Of a DNA stretch of 64,000 nucleotides, positions 1-9,233 are shown piece by piece. The notes under the pieces are model-generated. The model made no database searches and was not told the origin of the DNA. It was given only the letters and a program-made list of their open reading frames with translations. Numbering within the stretch: the first letter of the stretch is position 1; each line of letters starts with the position of its first letter. The DNA comes from Rhizobium lusitanum (GTDB lineage: Bacteria; Pseudomonadota; Alphaproteobacteria; Rhizobiales; Rhizobiaceae), in NCBI RefSeq assembly GCF_014189535.1, contig NZ_CP050308.1:2145501-2209500 (forward strand). The letters are read 5' to 3'. Position numbers and translations under genes: made by a program.

Positions 1-711
1 ATTATACCAGGAATGCATGAGGGCGCCGAAGGCCATGAAGCCGCCACGGTCGTCATCCTCGTCGTCATCGCCGACGCTGCGGGCGCGGCTCTGCGTTTCC
101 TCGTAGTCCTCATCACTCTCCTCGTCTTCCGGCAGGCTACGGCCGACCAGGCCAGCGGCAAACAGCATGAGCCAGGCAGCTGGGATCGCGAGGACTGTAC
201 CAAACACAGTGGCAAAGACGCCGCTCGGATAGGTGCCTATGAAAAGAGCGGGAAAACGCAGAAGAATATCGCCAATGACGCCGCCAATACCATTGGGGAT
301 CGGCCAGGTCGGAGGGGCAGGGAAACAGGCGATGGAACCGGCGGCAATGATGGAGCCACCGACCCACGCACCGAGCCGGGCCGGTAGCCGATGGATCTTG
401 CGGTTGGAAATAAGCGCGAAAGCCCAGGCAACGATGGGCAACAGCACGACGACGCAGGCAAGGCCGAGCGCCTGCATCAGAATGTCGGCGAAGGCAGCAC
501 CCGGAAAGCCCAATATGTTCGTCGGCGCATTGCTTGTGGCGTAGGAATAGCTGGGATCCATGACGTTCCAGGTCGCCAGGGCGGCGACCGCGAGCGCCAG
601 CAGGAACAGCAGCGCGAAGCCGATAAGGCCCCTCACCTGCCGCCAAACCACGCCCGAAAGCGAGAAACGGTCGGGGGAACCGCCTAGCGCTGCCGAATTG
701 CTTCTGCCCAT
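1..711 (-). CDS. ftsK: DNA translocase FtsK, N-terminal membrane part (cut by window edge)
   Basis: This is the 5' end of a gene that runs off the left edge of the window; 237 codons are visible with no stop. FtsK is the septal DNA pump that clears and helps resolve chromosomes during division. The visible part is the membrane anchor: four hydrophobic segments at about residues 25-47, 80-105, 118-138 and 165-195, then an acidic linker with runs of Glu/Asp (DEESDEDYEE, then DDDEDD). The motor and gamma domains would lie outside the window. The start at 711 gives MGRSNSAALGG, typical of rhizobial FtsK. The order ftsK-amtB-glnK-tesB is conserved in rhizobia. Family identity is recognised from the N-terminal sequence, not from the motor. 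Confidence 0.9.
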   Translation of the reverse strand, partial: MGRSNSAALGGSPDRFSLSGVVWRQVRGLIGFALLFLLALAVAALATWNVMDPSYSYATSNAPTNILGFPGAAFADILMQALGLACVVVLLPIVAWAFALISNRKIHRLPARLGAWVGGSIIAAGSIACFPAPPTWPIPNGIGGVIGDILLRFPALFIGTYPSGVFATVFGTVLAIPAAWLMLFAAGLVGRSLPEDEESDEDYEETQSRARSVGDDDEDDDRGGFMAFGALMHSWYN

Positions 712-880
712 GATATCCAGCCCGTTCGTTGTCGAAGGCACGCGCGAATCGGCGTCATGCCACTCACCCAGTACGTCACCTCTACCTAATCAGAGGAGAG
801 TTAATGGCATGTTAACCATGCAGGCGCAGGCGGGCTTATCAACGAATTTATGGCTGTCTGGCGAACGGGCTGACCGGCAT

Positions 881-908
881 AAAAAAGGCCCGAACCAAGG
901 TCCGGGCC
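881..908 (-). terminator. Rho-independent terminator downstream of amtB
   Basis: On the minus strand a 22-nt hairpin (stem GGCCCG paired with CGGGCC, extended by ACC/GGT) is followed directly by six T. It lies about 90 bp after the amtB stop and would end the glnK-amtB transcript before ftsK. Confidence 0.85.
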
Positions 909-953
909 AAGAGCGGCTTACTTTTGATGAAATAGGCCGCGACGGGATATTCA

Positions 954-985
954 GCAGCGCCGGGGGAACTTTGCCCCGGCGCTGC
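954..985 (-). terminator. Strong hairpin just after the amtB stop
   Basis: A perfect 12-bp GC-rich stem (954-965 with 974-985) and an 8-nt loop begin ten bases after the amtB stop codon. There is no T-run, so it may protect the 3' end or pause polymerase rather than terminate alone; the classical terminator follows at 881-908. Confidence 0.6.
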
Positions 986-995
986 AAGCCTGTGA

Positions 996-2357
996 TTAGG
1001 AGTTGTGGTAGGCAGCTTCGCCGTGGGACGCGAGGTCGAGACCTTCGCGTTCGGCTTCCGGTGCCACACGCAGGCCGATGATAACATCGACGACCTTGTA
1101 GAGAATGGCCGAACCGATACCGCACCACAGGATGGTAGTGACGACTGCGGTGACCTGAACCATGAACTGGCTGCTCATGGTGACACCTTCTGCATAGCCG
1201 ATGCCGCCGAGCGATGCGCTGGCGAAAATACCGGTCGCCAGAGCGCCGAAAATACCACCGACGCAGTGTACGCCGAAAACGTCGGCCGTATCGTCGTAGC
1301 CGAACTTGTTCTTCACCACGGAGACGAAGAAGTAGCATAGCGGGGAGACGATCAGGCCCATGACGATCGCGCCCATCGGGCCGGCGATACCGGCGGCAGG
1401 CGTGATGGCGACGAGACCGGCAACCATACCCGAAGCGCCGCCGAGCATGGAGGCCTTGCCGCGGGTGAAGGTTTCAACAACCGACCAGGAGATGATGGCG
1501 GCTGCCGTCGCGACAAAGGTGTTGACGGTGGCGAGCATCGCGCCGCCGGAAGCTTCGAGGTTCGAACCGGCGTTGAAGCCGAACCAACCAACCCAGAGCA
1601 TGGAAGCACCGACCATGGTCAGCGTCATGGAATGCGGAGCCATCATGTCCTTGCCGAAGCCGACGCGCTTGCCGACCATGATGGCACCGACGATACCGGC
1701 GATACCGGCATTGATGTGAACGACCGTGCCGCCTGCGAAATCAAGCGCGCCCATCTTGAAGAGGAAGCCGTTTGAATCCCAGACCATGTGCGCGATCGGG
1801 AAGTAGACGAAGGTCGCCCAGAGTGCGCAGAAGAGAACCGATGCGCCAAACTTGATGCGCTCGGCGAAAGCGCCGATGATCAGGGCAGGCGTAATGGCCG
1901 CGAAGGTCATCTGGAACAGCATGAAGATGAATTCCGGAATGACGACGCCCTTGGAGAAGGTAGCCGCCGTCGTCGACGTCGAAACGCCGGACAGGAACAT
2001 CTTGGCAGTGCCGCCCCAATACGGGCTGGTGCCGCCGCCGAAGGCGAAGGAATAGCCGTAGAAGACCCAGAGAAGCATGACGACCGCACCGATCATCGTG
2101 CACTGCATCAGCACGGACAGCATGTTCTTCGAACGGACGAGACCGCCGTAGAAAAGAGCCAGACCCGGAACCAGCATGAAGAGGACGAGGATGGTGGAGA
2201 TGAACATGAAGGCGGTGTCGCCCTTGTCCGGAACCGGCGCGGCGGCAGCTGCGGCAGTGGCTGTAGCATCCTGCGCAAAGGCGATCGCCGGCGCCAGCAG
2301 GGCCGCAGAAAGCGTACCCACCCGTGCCAGAGTGGAGGAAAGCTTGGAAAACGTCAT
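996..2357 (-). CDS. amtB: Ammonium transporter AmtB
   Basis: Inner-membrane trimeric channel for ammonium/ammonia, 453 residues. A cleavable signal peptide (about 1-30, ending AIAFAQ) precedes an Ala-rich linker and eleven membrane helices. Family hallmarks are present: FYGGLVRSKN near the first helix, AGGTVVHINAGIAG with the first pore histidine, and HCVGGIFGALATGI with the second. An open frame extends upstream to 2450, but the start at 2357 has AGGGAG seven to twelve bases ahead and begins the signal peptide. It lies 28 bp after glnK in the same transcript, so membrane sequestration of GlnK on AmtB under ammonium shock is the expected partnership. Confidence 0.96.
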   Translation of the reverse strand: MTFSKLSSTLARVGTLSAALLAPAIAFAQDATATAAAAAAPVPDKGDTAFMFISTILVLFMLVPGLALFYGGLVRSKNMLSVLMQCTMIGAVVMLLWVFYGYSFAFGGGTSPYWGGTAKMFLSGVSTSTTAATFSKGVVIPEFIFMLFQMTFAAITPALIIGAFAERIKFGASVLFCALWATFVYFPIAHMVWDSNGFLFKMGALDFAGGTVVHINAGIAGIVGAIMVGKRVGFGKDMMAPHSMTLTMVGASMLWVGWFGFNAGSNLEASGGAMLATVNTFVATAAAIISWSVVETFTRGKASMLGGASGMVAGLVAITPAAGIAGPMGAIVMGLIVSPLCYFFVSVVKNKFGYDDTADVFGVHCVGGIFGALATGIFASASLGGIGYAEGVTMSSQFMVQVTAVVTTILWCGIGSAILYKVVDVIIGLRVAPEAEREGLDLASHGEAAYHNS

Positions 2358-2385
2358 TGCAGATAACTCCCTGATCGGCCGTGTC

Positions 2386-2787
<402 letters not shown>

Positions 2788-2810
2788 TCAGCAGCGACCG
2801 GGGATACACA

Positions 2811-2826
2811 TTCAAGGGACGTGCCA
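2811..2826 (-). promoter_or_regulatory. Sigma-54 promoter of glnK-amtB
   Basis: Read on the minus strand the site is TGGCACG-TCCC-TTGAA, matching the RpoN -24/-12 consensus (TGGCAC-N5-TTGCW) with one change in the -12 element. It sits 87 bp before the glnK start, as expected for an NtrC-activated nitrogen-limitation promoter. I did not find a clear pair of NtrC sites. Confidence 0.75.
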
Positions 2827-2915
2827 GATTCGTGACACAATTGTAACCAATTGAAATATAAGAGAATTACTTTGAGAACCCAATAAAGCGGCAGTTAGCG
2901 GCGCGGCGACCGCAC

Positions 2916-2951
2916 AAATAAAGTGCAAATTTATAAATTTGCACTTTATTT
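2916..2951. repeat. 36-bp perfect palindrome between tesB and glnK
   Basis: Positions 2916-2933 are the exact reverse complement of 2934-2951, with no spacer. The tesB stop codon (2950-2952) overlaps the right end. It is AT-rich with a central TTATAA. It may act as the tesB terminator (the minus transcript would fold into a long stem) or as a binding site for a dimeric regulator of glnK. Confidence 0.8.
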
Positions 2952-3834
2952 AATCATTTGCCTTTTTACGAATCAGCCCCTCCTGCGTCACCGACGCAAT
3001 CAGGACACCATTCCGCGTAAAAAGACTGCCGCGGGTGAAACCGCGCGCGCCAGAAGCGCTAGGGCTGTCCTGACTATAGAGCAGCCAATCGTCGAGCTTG
3101 CACGGATGATGAAACCACATGGCGTGATCGAGGCTTGCGACCTGCAGGCGCGGATCGAAGACCGAGGTTCCATGCACATGCAACGCCGCATCGAGCAGCG
3201 TCATATCCGAGAGATAGGCGAGCACCGCATTCTGATGGAGCCGGTCATCCGGCACCGGCCCGGTCAGGCGAACCCAGATATCCTGCCGTTGGCTCGGCCG
3301 CGAACGGGAGAAATAATCCTCAATGGAGACGGGCCGGATTTCGATCGCGCGCTTGCGTTCCCAGTAGCGGCGCACCGTCTCCGGCGCGTTGGCGAGGTAG
3401 CGCTCCTTGATCTGCTGCTCGTCCATCAGCTCCTCGGGAGCCGGCACTTTCGGCATCTCGCTCTGGTGCTCGAAGCCGGGCTCGTCGATCTGGAAGGAGG
3501 CCGTCAGTGCGAAGATCGCCTTGCCGTGCTGGATCGCCAGAACGCGGCGGGTGTTGAAGCTTGCGCCGTCGCGCAGCCGGTCGACCTGATAGACGATCGG
3601 CACGCTCGGATCGCCGGGAAGCATGAAATAGGCATGCAGGGAATGCGCAAAACGATCGCCCGCCACTGTCCTCTGCGCCGCCATCAGCGCCTGGCCGATG
3701 ACCTGGCCGCCGAAGACGCGCTGCCAGCCGACCTGCGGGCTGTTGCCGCGAAACAGGTTCACCTCGATCGTTTCGAGATCCAGTGTCGCGAGCGTGACTT
3801 GCATGGCGGTCGACTTCTCATTCTCACGCGACAT
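2950..3834 (-). CDS. tesB: Acyl-CoA thioesterase II
   Basis: Hydrolyses medium- and long-chain acyl-CoA to free acid and CoA in the cytoplasm. The 294 residues form the double hot-dog fold: first half with GGQVIGQALMAAQ and SLHAYFMLPGDP, second half with the ASLDHAMWFHHP motif that carries the catalytic Asp, and the GFTRGSLFTRNGVLIASVTQEGL end typical of TesB. An open frame continues upstream to 3906; the start at 3834 (MSRENEK) fits the family and leaves an 83-bp divergent gap to the hydroxylase gene. Confidence 0.93.
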   Translation of the reverse strand: MSRENEKSTAMQVTLATLDLETIEVNLFRGNSPQVGWQRVFGGQVIGQALMAAQRTVAGDRFAHSLHAYFMLPGDPSVPIVYQVDRLRDGASFNTRRVLAIQHGKAIFALTASFQIDEPGFEHQSEMPKVPAPEELMDEQQIKERYLANAPETVRRYWERKRAIEIRPVSIEDYFSRSRPSQRQDIWVRLTGPVPDDRLHQNAVLAYLSDMTLLDAALHVHGTSVFDPRLQVASLDHAMWFHHPCKLDDWLLYSQDSPSASGARGFTRGSLFTRNGVLIASVTQEGLIRKKAND

Positions 3835-3917
3835 TTTGAATGAACTCCAACGGTAGGAACGACGAACGGGATGTTCTATATAGAACAGGAAGTGACAGTA
3901 GGACACAGGGAAGCGCT

Positions 3918-5132
3918 ATGTTGGACATGCTGGTAGTGGGTGGCGGTTATGTGGGTCTTGCCGCCGCGGTCGCCGTCAAGCAGGCAGCCCCCCATCTCGA
4001 CGTTATGGTCGTCGAGGCCGCCCCGGAAACCACCTGGAAGAAGGACACACGCGCCTCGGCGATCATCGCCGCCGCCTCGAAGATGCTGGAGGTCTTCGGC
4101 GTCTGGAATGAGATCGAACCGGAAGCGCAGCCGATCACCCGCATGATCGTCACTGATTCGCGCACCAGCGATCCCGTGCGCCCGGTATTCCTCACCTTCG
4201 ACGGCGAAGTTACGGAAGGCCAGCCCTTTGCCCATATGATCCCGAACGTCGCCATGGTCGGCGCGCTCCGCGGCGCCTGTCAGCGCCTCGGCATCGCTAT
4301 CCGCCACGGCGTCAGCGCGACGGACTTCAAGACGGAGGACGCCGGTGTCACGCTGACGCTCTCGGACGGCAGCACGCTGGAAACGCGGCTGCTGGTCGCC
4401 TGCGACGGCGTGCGCTCCAAGCTGCGCGACATGGCCGGCATCAAGACGGTGAACTGGAACTACGGCCAGTCCGGCATCGTCGTCACCGTCGAGCACGAGC
4501 GGCCACACAATGGCTGCGCCGAGGAGCATTTCCTGCCCTCCGGCCCCTTCGCCATCCTGCCTTTGAAAAACAACCGCTCGTCGCTGGTCTGGACCGAACG
4601 CATCGCCGATGCCGACCGGCTGGTTGCCTCAGACGATTTGATATTCGAGGAAGAACTGGAGCGCCGTTTCGGCCACAAGCTCGGCGCGCTGCGCACGATC
4701 GGCGACCGCCGCGCCTTCCCGCTCGGCCTGACGCTTGCCCGCGCCTTCGTCGCGCCGCGCTTCGCGCTTGCCGGCGACGCGGCCCACGGCATTCACCCGA
4801 TCTCCGGCCAGGGCCTCAATCTCGGCTTCAAGGATGTGGCGGCATTGGCCGAAACCGTGGTCGAAGCCGACCGTCTCGGCCTCGATATCGGCTCGATCAA
4901 CACTCTCGAGCGCTACCAGACCTGGCGGCGCTTCGACACCTTCCGCATGGGGGTGACAACCGACGTGCTGAACCGGCTGTTTTCCAACGACATCACGCCC
5001 GTGCGCGTCGCCCGTGATTTCGGCCTCGGCCTCGTCGATCGCCTGCCGAAGCTGAAATCCTTCTTCATCGGCCAGGCAGCCGGCACCACCACCAAGGACA
5101 ATCCAAGGCTGCTGGCGGGCGAGACGATTTGA
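3918..5132 (+). CDS. UbiH/UbiF/COQ6-type FAD-dependent hydroxylase (ubiquinone pathway)
   Basis: Flavoprotein monooxygenase of the class that hydroxylates the aromatic ring of ubiquinone precursors. Of 404 residues, the N-terminus holds the Rossmann motif VVGGGYVGLAAA, the middle has the DGVRSKLR motif, and near residue 290 the second FAD motif GDAAHGIHPISGQGLNLGF. The start at 3918 is preceded by GGGAAG; the frame is open to 3840 but without a better site. Which ring position it attacks cannot be told from sequence; rhizobia use one or more broad-range enzymes of this family (UbiL/UbiM type). Divergent from tesB, as usual in rhizobia. Confidence 0.88.
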   Translation: MLDMLVVGGGYVGLAAAVAVKQAAPHLDVMVVEAAPETTWKKDTRASAIIAAASKMLEVFGVWNEIEPEAQPITRMIVTDSRTSDPVRPVFLTFDGEVTEGQPFAHMIPNVAMVGALRGACQRLGIAIRHGVSATDFKTEDAGVTLTLSDGSTLETRLLVACDGVRSKLRDMAGIKTVNWNYGQSGIVVTVEHERPHNGCAEEHFLPSGPFAILPLKNNRSSLVWTERIADADRLVASDDLIFEEELERRFGHKLGALRTIGDRRAFPLGLTLARAFVAPRFALAGDAAHGIHPISGQGLNLGFKDVAALAETVVEADRLGLDIGSINTLERYQTWRRFDTFRMGVTTDVLNRLFSNDITPVRVARDFGLGLVDRLPKLKSFFIGQAAGTTTKDNPRLLAGETI

Positions 5133-5221
5133 ACGGCTAGAGCCGAAGAAAGCACGTTTCGGTAGCAGCGCCCTGAACCGATAAATGCAAGAACTGCTTT
5201 GCCGATCGTCTCCACGGTCGT

Positions 5222-5602
5222 TCAAGCATTTCTGGCTTTCCGGCCACGCCCGCTCAGTTTCGCCGGAACGCTCTTTCCGTATTCACTCCACCAGGCTGCC
5301 AAAGCCTCCATTGTGGGGCCAAGCCCCCGTGCCTTCTGCGTGATCTCATATTCGACGCGTGGAGGAACCTCCGCAAAGACCGTACGTGACACGAGCCCGT
5401 CCGCTTCGAGTTCGCGGAGTTGTGCCGTCAGCATGTGCTGGGTGATGCCGGGAATGGCCTTTCTCAGCTCTCCAAACCTGTAGATTCTCTGATTGAGAAG
5501 CCACATGATTTCGAGCTTCCACTTGCCGGAAAGCAGCGCGAAGGCGCGCCGCATTTCCTCGTGCATATTGATTTCTTCATCAGCCATAGTCTGCTTTTCC
5601 AT
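5222..5602 (-). CDS. HxlR-family transcriptional regulator
   Basis: A 126-residue winged-helix dimeric regulator. The HxlR signature is clear: FALLSGKWKLEIMWLL, RFGELRKAIPGITQHMLTAQ, and LEADGLVSR then PPRVEYEIT. Proteins of this family often sense reactive aldehydes, quinones or oxidants. It is divergent from the DoxX-like/SDR genes, with an inverted repeat in between that is a likely operator. A second in-frame ATG at 5587 (MADEE) is an alternative start; the first has no clear ribosome site. Confidence 0.92.
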   Translation of the reverse strand: MEKQTMADEEINMHEEMRRAFALLSGKWKLEIMWLLNQRIYRFGELRKAIPGITQHMLTAQLRELEADGLVSRTVFAEVPPRVEYEITQKARGLGPTMEALAAWWSEYGKSVPAKLSGRGRKARNA

Positions 5603-5609
5603 ACTAACA

Positions 5610-5631
5610 GCAAGTAATTCATCCTACTTGC
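5610..5631. promoter_or_regulatory. Inverted repeat, likely HxlR operator
   Basis: GCAAGTA and TACTTGC are exact reverse complements separated by 8 bp, lying just upstream of the HxlR start and 127 bp before the DoxX-like gene. Position and symmetry fit autoregulation and control of the divergent operon. Confidence 0.65.
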
Positions 5632-5757
5632 AATTATCGATCTTAGACGACATTTTCCAGTCATGTACCAGGGAGCGCAGTAAAACCACCTCCAGCATCA
5701 AACGATATACTCAACAAATAAGAATGTTGCTGGGATACCGGCAGCAAGGATGAGATC

Positions 5758-6150
5758 ATGACTGAATATTATGCATACTGGATCAGCACAGCACTATTGT
5801 CCCTGCTTTATCTGACTTCAGCCTTCATGTACGCCACCAAAGGAGACTGGGTTCACCGGGTTCTGGCAGAACTCGGGTACAACGCTGCCTTCCTCGTGCC
5901 GTTCATGATCGTTGTAAAGGTTCTCGGTCCCGTCGCAATCCTTTCACGCGTCAGCGTTCCGCTCAGCGATCTCGCTTACGCCGGCATTTTCTTTCACCTG
6001 CTGCTCTCCGGCCTGGCACATCTCGGTGTTCGCAAGCCCGCCGGCGCTCTGCCCGCGGCAATTGGCCTGGCCCTCCTCGTGACCTCGTTCGTTACTCAGA
6101 ATGATGCCCGAGATGTGCCATCCCCTTACGTCCACGTTGCGATGCGCTGA
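5758..6150 (+). CDS. DoxX-like membrane protein
   Basis: A 130-residue protein with four hydrophobic helices at about 8-28, 44-65, 72-90 and 97-113. Size, topology and YLTSAFMYATKG near the first helix fit the DoxX-like family, small inner-membrane proteins often found beside oxidative-stress regulators and oxidoreductases. Function is not established. It is probably co-transcribed with the SDR 40 bp downstream and repressed by the divergent HxlR protein. Confidence 0.75.
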   Translation: MTEYYAYWISTALLSLLYLTSAFMYATKGDWVHRVLAELGYNAAFLVPFMIVVKVLGPVAILSRVSVPLSDLAYAGIFFHLLLSGLAHLGVRKPAGALPAAIGLALLVTSFVTQNDARDVPSPYVHVAMR

Positions 6151-6190
6151 CACAGCGACAATCACAAACCTCAACCAAATGGAGATGAAT

Positions 6191-6937
6191 ATGGGTCGAC
6201 TCAATGGAAAAGTCGCGATCGTCACGGGCGCAAGCCGTGGCATAGGCCGCGCCACTGCAAAGCTGCTTGCAGCCGAATGTGCCAAGGTCGCAGTTCTTTC
6301 GCGAACGTCCGAAAGCGTCGAACGCGTCGTTGCGGATATCGTTGAAGCGGGCGGTGCGGCGCTCGGTGTCATCTGCGACGTTGGCGAGGCCGATCAGATC
6401 GAGGCTGCGGTCGACAAGATCGTGGCCGCCTATGGTCGCATCGACATTCTCGTGAACAATGCATTCGATGGGTCTGTTGTCCTGTCCTCGGTCATCGACC
6501 TTTCAGTGGAGCAATTACAGCGGAACTTCGATACCGGCCCGATCGCATATCTGCGCTTCATGCAGGCCTGCTACCCTCACCTCAAGGAAAGTGGAGAGGG
6601 CCGGATCATCAACTTCGGCTCCATGGCTGGGACCCTCGGACTGGTCGGCTATGGTCCATACAATATGGCAAAGGAGGCCGTGCGTGCCCTGACCCGTACT
6701 GCGGCACGCGAATGGGGCGCGGACCTCATCACCGTGAACAATGTTCTGCCGGTCGCTGACACCTGGGGTGCGGCGGAAAAGGAAGTTCCTCCGCCAACCA
6801 ACGCGCTCGCCCGTTTCGGCTCGCCGGAAGATGACATCGCCCCGGTCGTTCTGTTCCTCGCCAGCAAGGACTCACAGTTTATCACGGGGTACAGCCTCAC
6901 CCCCGATGGCGGCGCAATCATCGACAGCGCTCGGTGA
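6191..6937 (+). CDS. Short-chain dehydrogenase/reductase (SDR)
   Basis: Cytoplasmic NAD(P)-dependent oxidoreductase of classical SDR size (248 residues). The cofactor motif TGASRGIG is at residues 12-19, NNA (in LVNNAFDG) near 90, the catalytic Ser in NFGSMAG and the YxxxK pair (YNMAK) near 155-159; the end PDGGAIIDS is typical. ATG 6191 is preceded by GGAGATGA. Substrate is unknown. An HxlR-DoxX-SDR arrangement suggests detoxification of a carbonyl or quinone (inference). Confidence 0.92.
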   Translation: MGRLNGKVAIVTGASRGIGRATAKLLAAECAKVAVLSRTSESVERVVADIVEAGGAALGVICDVGEADQIEAAVDKIVAAYGRIDILVNNAFDGSVVLSSVIDLSVEQLQRNFDTGPIAYLRFMQACYPHLKESGEGRIINFGSMAGTLGLVGYGPYNMAKEAVRALTRTAAREWGADLITVNNVLPVADTWGAAEKEVPPPTNALARFGSPEDDIAPVVLFLASKDSQFITGYSLTPDGGAIIDSAR

Positions 6938-7020
6938 CCCTCAGCAATCGGAGAGGCGTAGCGCGTGGTTGCGCCTCCTCAGCCATCCGGTCACATGCTC
7001 ATTCCCAGAGAGAGCTGACC

Positions 7021-7209
7021 TCAATCTTCGATGCGACGCGCTTCCGAGATCAGCATAATCGGAATGCCGTCGCGGATCGGATAGGCGAGTCGCGCTTTTT
7101 CCGAGACCAGTTCGTTCTTCTCGCGGTCATAGCTCAGCGACCCCTTGGTGAGCGGGCAGACCAGCAGGTCGAGCAGTTTCGGGTCCACCTTGCTGACGGT
7201 GATGTCCAT
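7021..7209 (-). CDS. Trm112/UPF0434 family small protein
   Basis: A 62-residue zinc-ribbon-like protein of the Trm112 family ([14 protein letters not shown], then [13 protein letters not shown]). Eukaryotic Trm112 activates methyltransferases; the bacterial role is less clear. It follows the Lon-N gene by 8 bp and is probably in one transcript with it and CnoX, the usual rhizobial order. Confidence 0.9.
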   Translation of the reverse strand: MDITVSKVDPKLLDLLVCPLTKGSLSYDREKNELVSEKARLAYPIRDGIPIMLISEARRIED

Positions 7210-7217
7210 CGCAGATC

Positions 7218-7877
7218 CTATTGCAGTACGGAATCGGTGTCGCCGAAGCGAGCAAGCACGATTTCGATGATCGCGATGAAGGTTTCAGCTCTGGTCTTCA
7301 GGTCGGGCGCCTCCAGGAGCGCCTGTTTTTCGGCGGGCTCAAAGGGCGCCATCATCGCCAGCGAATTCACCAGCGTCATATTGCTGGCGCGCTCCACGCT
7401 CTGCCAATCCGCCTCCAGCTTGTTGGCATCGAGATAGGCGCGGAAGGCCGACAGCAGCGCAACGCGATCGACGCTATGCTCCTCGTCAGCCGACTTGAGA
7501 TCGGCCATGAAGGGGGCAATACGGAAACTGCGATAGGGCTGATGGCCGGTGACCTCATCCATCAACCGGAAGCGGCAGATGCCGGTCAGCGATGTGATGT
7601 AGCGGCCATCGCCAGTCTCGGCGAAAGATGTGATGCGCCCCAAGCAGCCGACATGCGAAAGATTGGGCGTCTCCGGCGATTCGCCGAGCGCCGGCTGCAC
7701 GATGCCGACCAGCCGGTTGCCGGCAATGGCAGCATCGAACATCGCGAGATAGCGCGGCTCGAAAATATTGAGCGGCAATTGCCCGGTAGGCAGAAGCAAG
7801 GCACCGGACAGGGGAAAGATGACCACCGTTTCCGGCAGGTCACCGGGCTTTAGATATCTGGCATTACCGACTTGCAT
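7218..7877 (-). CDS. Lon N-terminal (LON substrate-binding) domain protein
   Basis: A 219-residue stand-alone PUA-like domain equivalent to the substrate-binding part of Lon protease, with no ATPase or protease. Motifs: [32 protein letters not shown] and a helical C-terminal half. It may act as an adaptor or chaperone-like protein. It lies between the CnoX and Trm112 genes on the same strand. Confidence 0.9.
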   Translation of the reverse strand: MQVGNARYLKPGDLPETVVIFPLSGALLLPTGQLPLNIFEPRYLAMFDAAIAGNRLVGIVQPALGESPETPNLSHVGCLGRITSFAETGDGRYITSLTGICRFRLMDEVTGHQPYRSFRIAPFMADLKSADEEHSVDRVALLSAFRAYLDANKLEADWQSVERASNMTLVNSLAMMAPFEPAEKQALLEAPDLKTRAETFIAIIEIVLARFGDTDSVLQ

Positions 7878-8058
7878 GATTTCCGTCCCGCTACATCACT
7901 GTACCGCGTATCCCTTGAGAGACGCAGGAACGACGCTCGGCGGCGATTGCTCCATCCCACGCCGCACCACAGAACAGTGTGGCCTCGTCCTGCGAAAACA
8001 CAAGAGTATTTCCGGGAAAAGGTCACAGCCTTTCGCTTTCCCGTCTAATCGAGACAAA

Positions 8059-8084
8059 CGAGGGCTCCCGGTAGGACGCCCTCG
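8059..8084 (-). terminator. Terminator downstream of the CnoX gene
   Basis: A 7-bp stem (CGAGGGC/GCCCTCG) with a 12-nt loop, followed on the minus strand by TTTGT, lies 14 bp after the CnoX stop. It suggests at least partial separation of the CnoX transcript from the Lon-N/Trm112 genes. Confidence 0.55.
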
Positions 8085-8097
8085 CTTCAACGACGCC

Positions 8098-9075
8098 TTA
8101 GGAAAACAGGATCGACGACAGCTTGCGCCGCGCGGCGATCGTCGCCGGGTCCTTCGGGCCCCAGACCTCGAAGAATTCCAACAACTGCCGGCGCGCGCCG
8201 TCATCGTCGAAGGCGCGGTCTCGGCGCATGACCGTCAGAAGATGCTCGGCCGCCTCGTCACGCTTGCCCTCGACATTGCGGATCTTGGCGAGCTTGACGC
8301 GCTGCTCGTGATTGTCGGGATTGGCCGCCAGCTCCTGCTCGAGCGCGACGGGATCGCCGAGCTTGCGGGCTTCCTCGATCTGATCGAGCTTTTTCACCAC
8401 GGCCTGGATGCCCGCATCGCTGGCAAGCGTTTCCGGCAGGTCCGTCAGCGCCTCGCGTGCACGCTGGCTCTGGCCGGCGGCAATCATGCATTCTGCCATG
8501 CCGGCAAGCGCCTTGGCATTTTCCGGATCGGCCTGCAGCACAGCGCCGAACAGCTCGGCCGCACCATTGATATCGCCCCCGGCGAGAAGGCCGGTTGCCT
8601 CTTCCAGAACCGCTGCGATCTCGGCTGCCGGATCGCCGGCGCCATCGGCCGGACCACCGAGGCGGTCGATGAACTCACGGACCTGGCTCTCGGGCACAGC
8701 GCCCATGAAGCCATCGGCCGGACGACCATCGACGAAGGCGATGACCGCCGGGATCGACTGGATGCCGAGCTGGCCGGCAACGGACGGATGATCGTCGATG
8801 TTCATCTTGACCAGCTTGACGCGGCCATTGGCCTCGTTGATGACCTTTTCCAGCACCGGCGTCAGTTGCTTGCATGGACCGCACCAGGGCGCCCAGAAAT
8901 CCACCAGCACCGGCTGATTGCGCGATTCTTCGATAACGTCCTTGGCGAAATTCGCCGTCGTGGTGTCCTTGATCGGCGAAGCGCCGCCCGACGCCGCGGG
9001 TGCGGCGCCAAAGGAGGCAGAGGCCGACATCTGGCCGCCGAAGGAAGCGTTATAGGGATTGTTCGAACCGCTCAT
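8098..9075 (-). CDS. Co-chaperone/thioredoxin-fold TPR protein (CnoX/YbbN type)
   Basis: A 325-residue fusion of thioredoxin and TPR domains. A Gly/Ala/Ser-rich N-terminal tail (1-35) leads to a thioredoxin domain with an intact WCGPCK active site near residue 63, then about 200 residues of TPR helices (AGMAECMIAAGQ and following). CnoX-type proteins hand oxidised clients to GroEL. Enteric CnoX has lost the first active-site Cys; here both Cys are kept, so reductase activity is plausible. Confidence 0.9.
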   Translation of the reverse strand: MSGSNNPYNASFGGQMSASASFGAAPAASGGASPIKDTTTANFAKDVIEESRNQPVLVDFWAPWCGPCKQLTPVLEKVINEANGRVKLVKMNIDDHPSVAGQLGIQSIPAVIAFVDGRPADGFMGAVPESQVREFIDRLGGPADGAGDPAAEIAAVLEEATGLLAGGDINGAAELFGAVLQADPENAKALAGMAECMIAAGQSQRAREALTDLPETLASDAGIQAVVKKLDQIEEARKLGDPVALEQELAANPDNHEQRVKLAKIRNVEGKRDEAAEHLLTVMRRDRAFDDDGARRQLLEFFEVWGPKDPATIAARRKLSSILFS

Positions 9076-9233
9076 AGATGTCTCCCGCCTGCCGGCATTC
9101 CGGACTTTTAAAACATGAACCCCAAAAATGGGGCGTCGCCTTGGATCAGATCAAGGCTCGATGAAATAGCCATAACGACACGACAATTCGAAGATATGTC
9201 ATATCGCTCGCATTGTAGCGCTAAAATCGTGCG

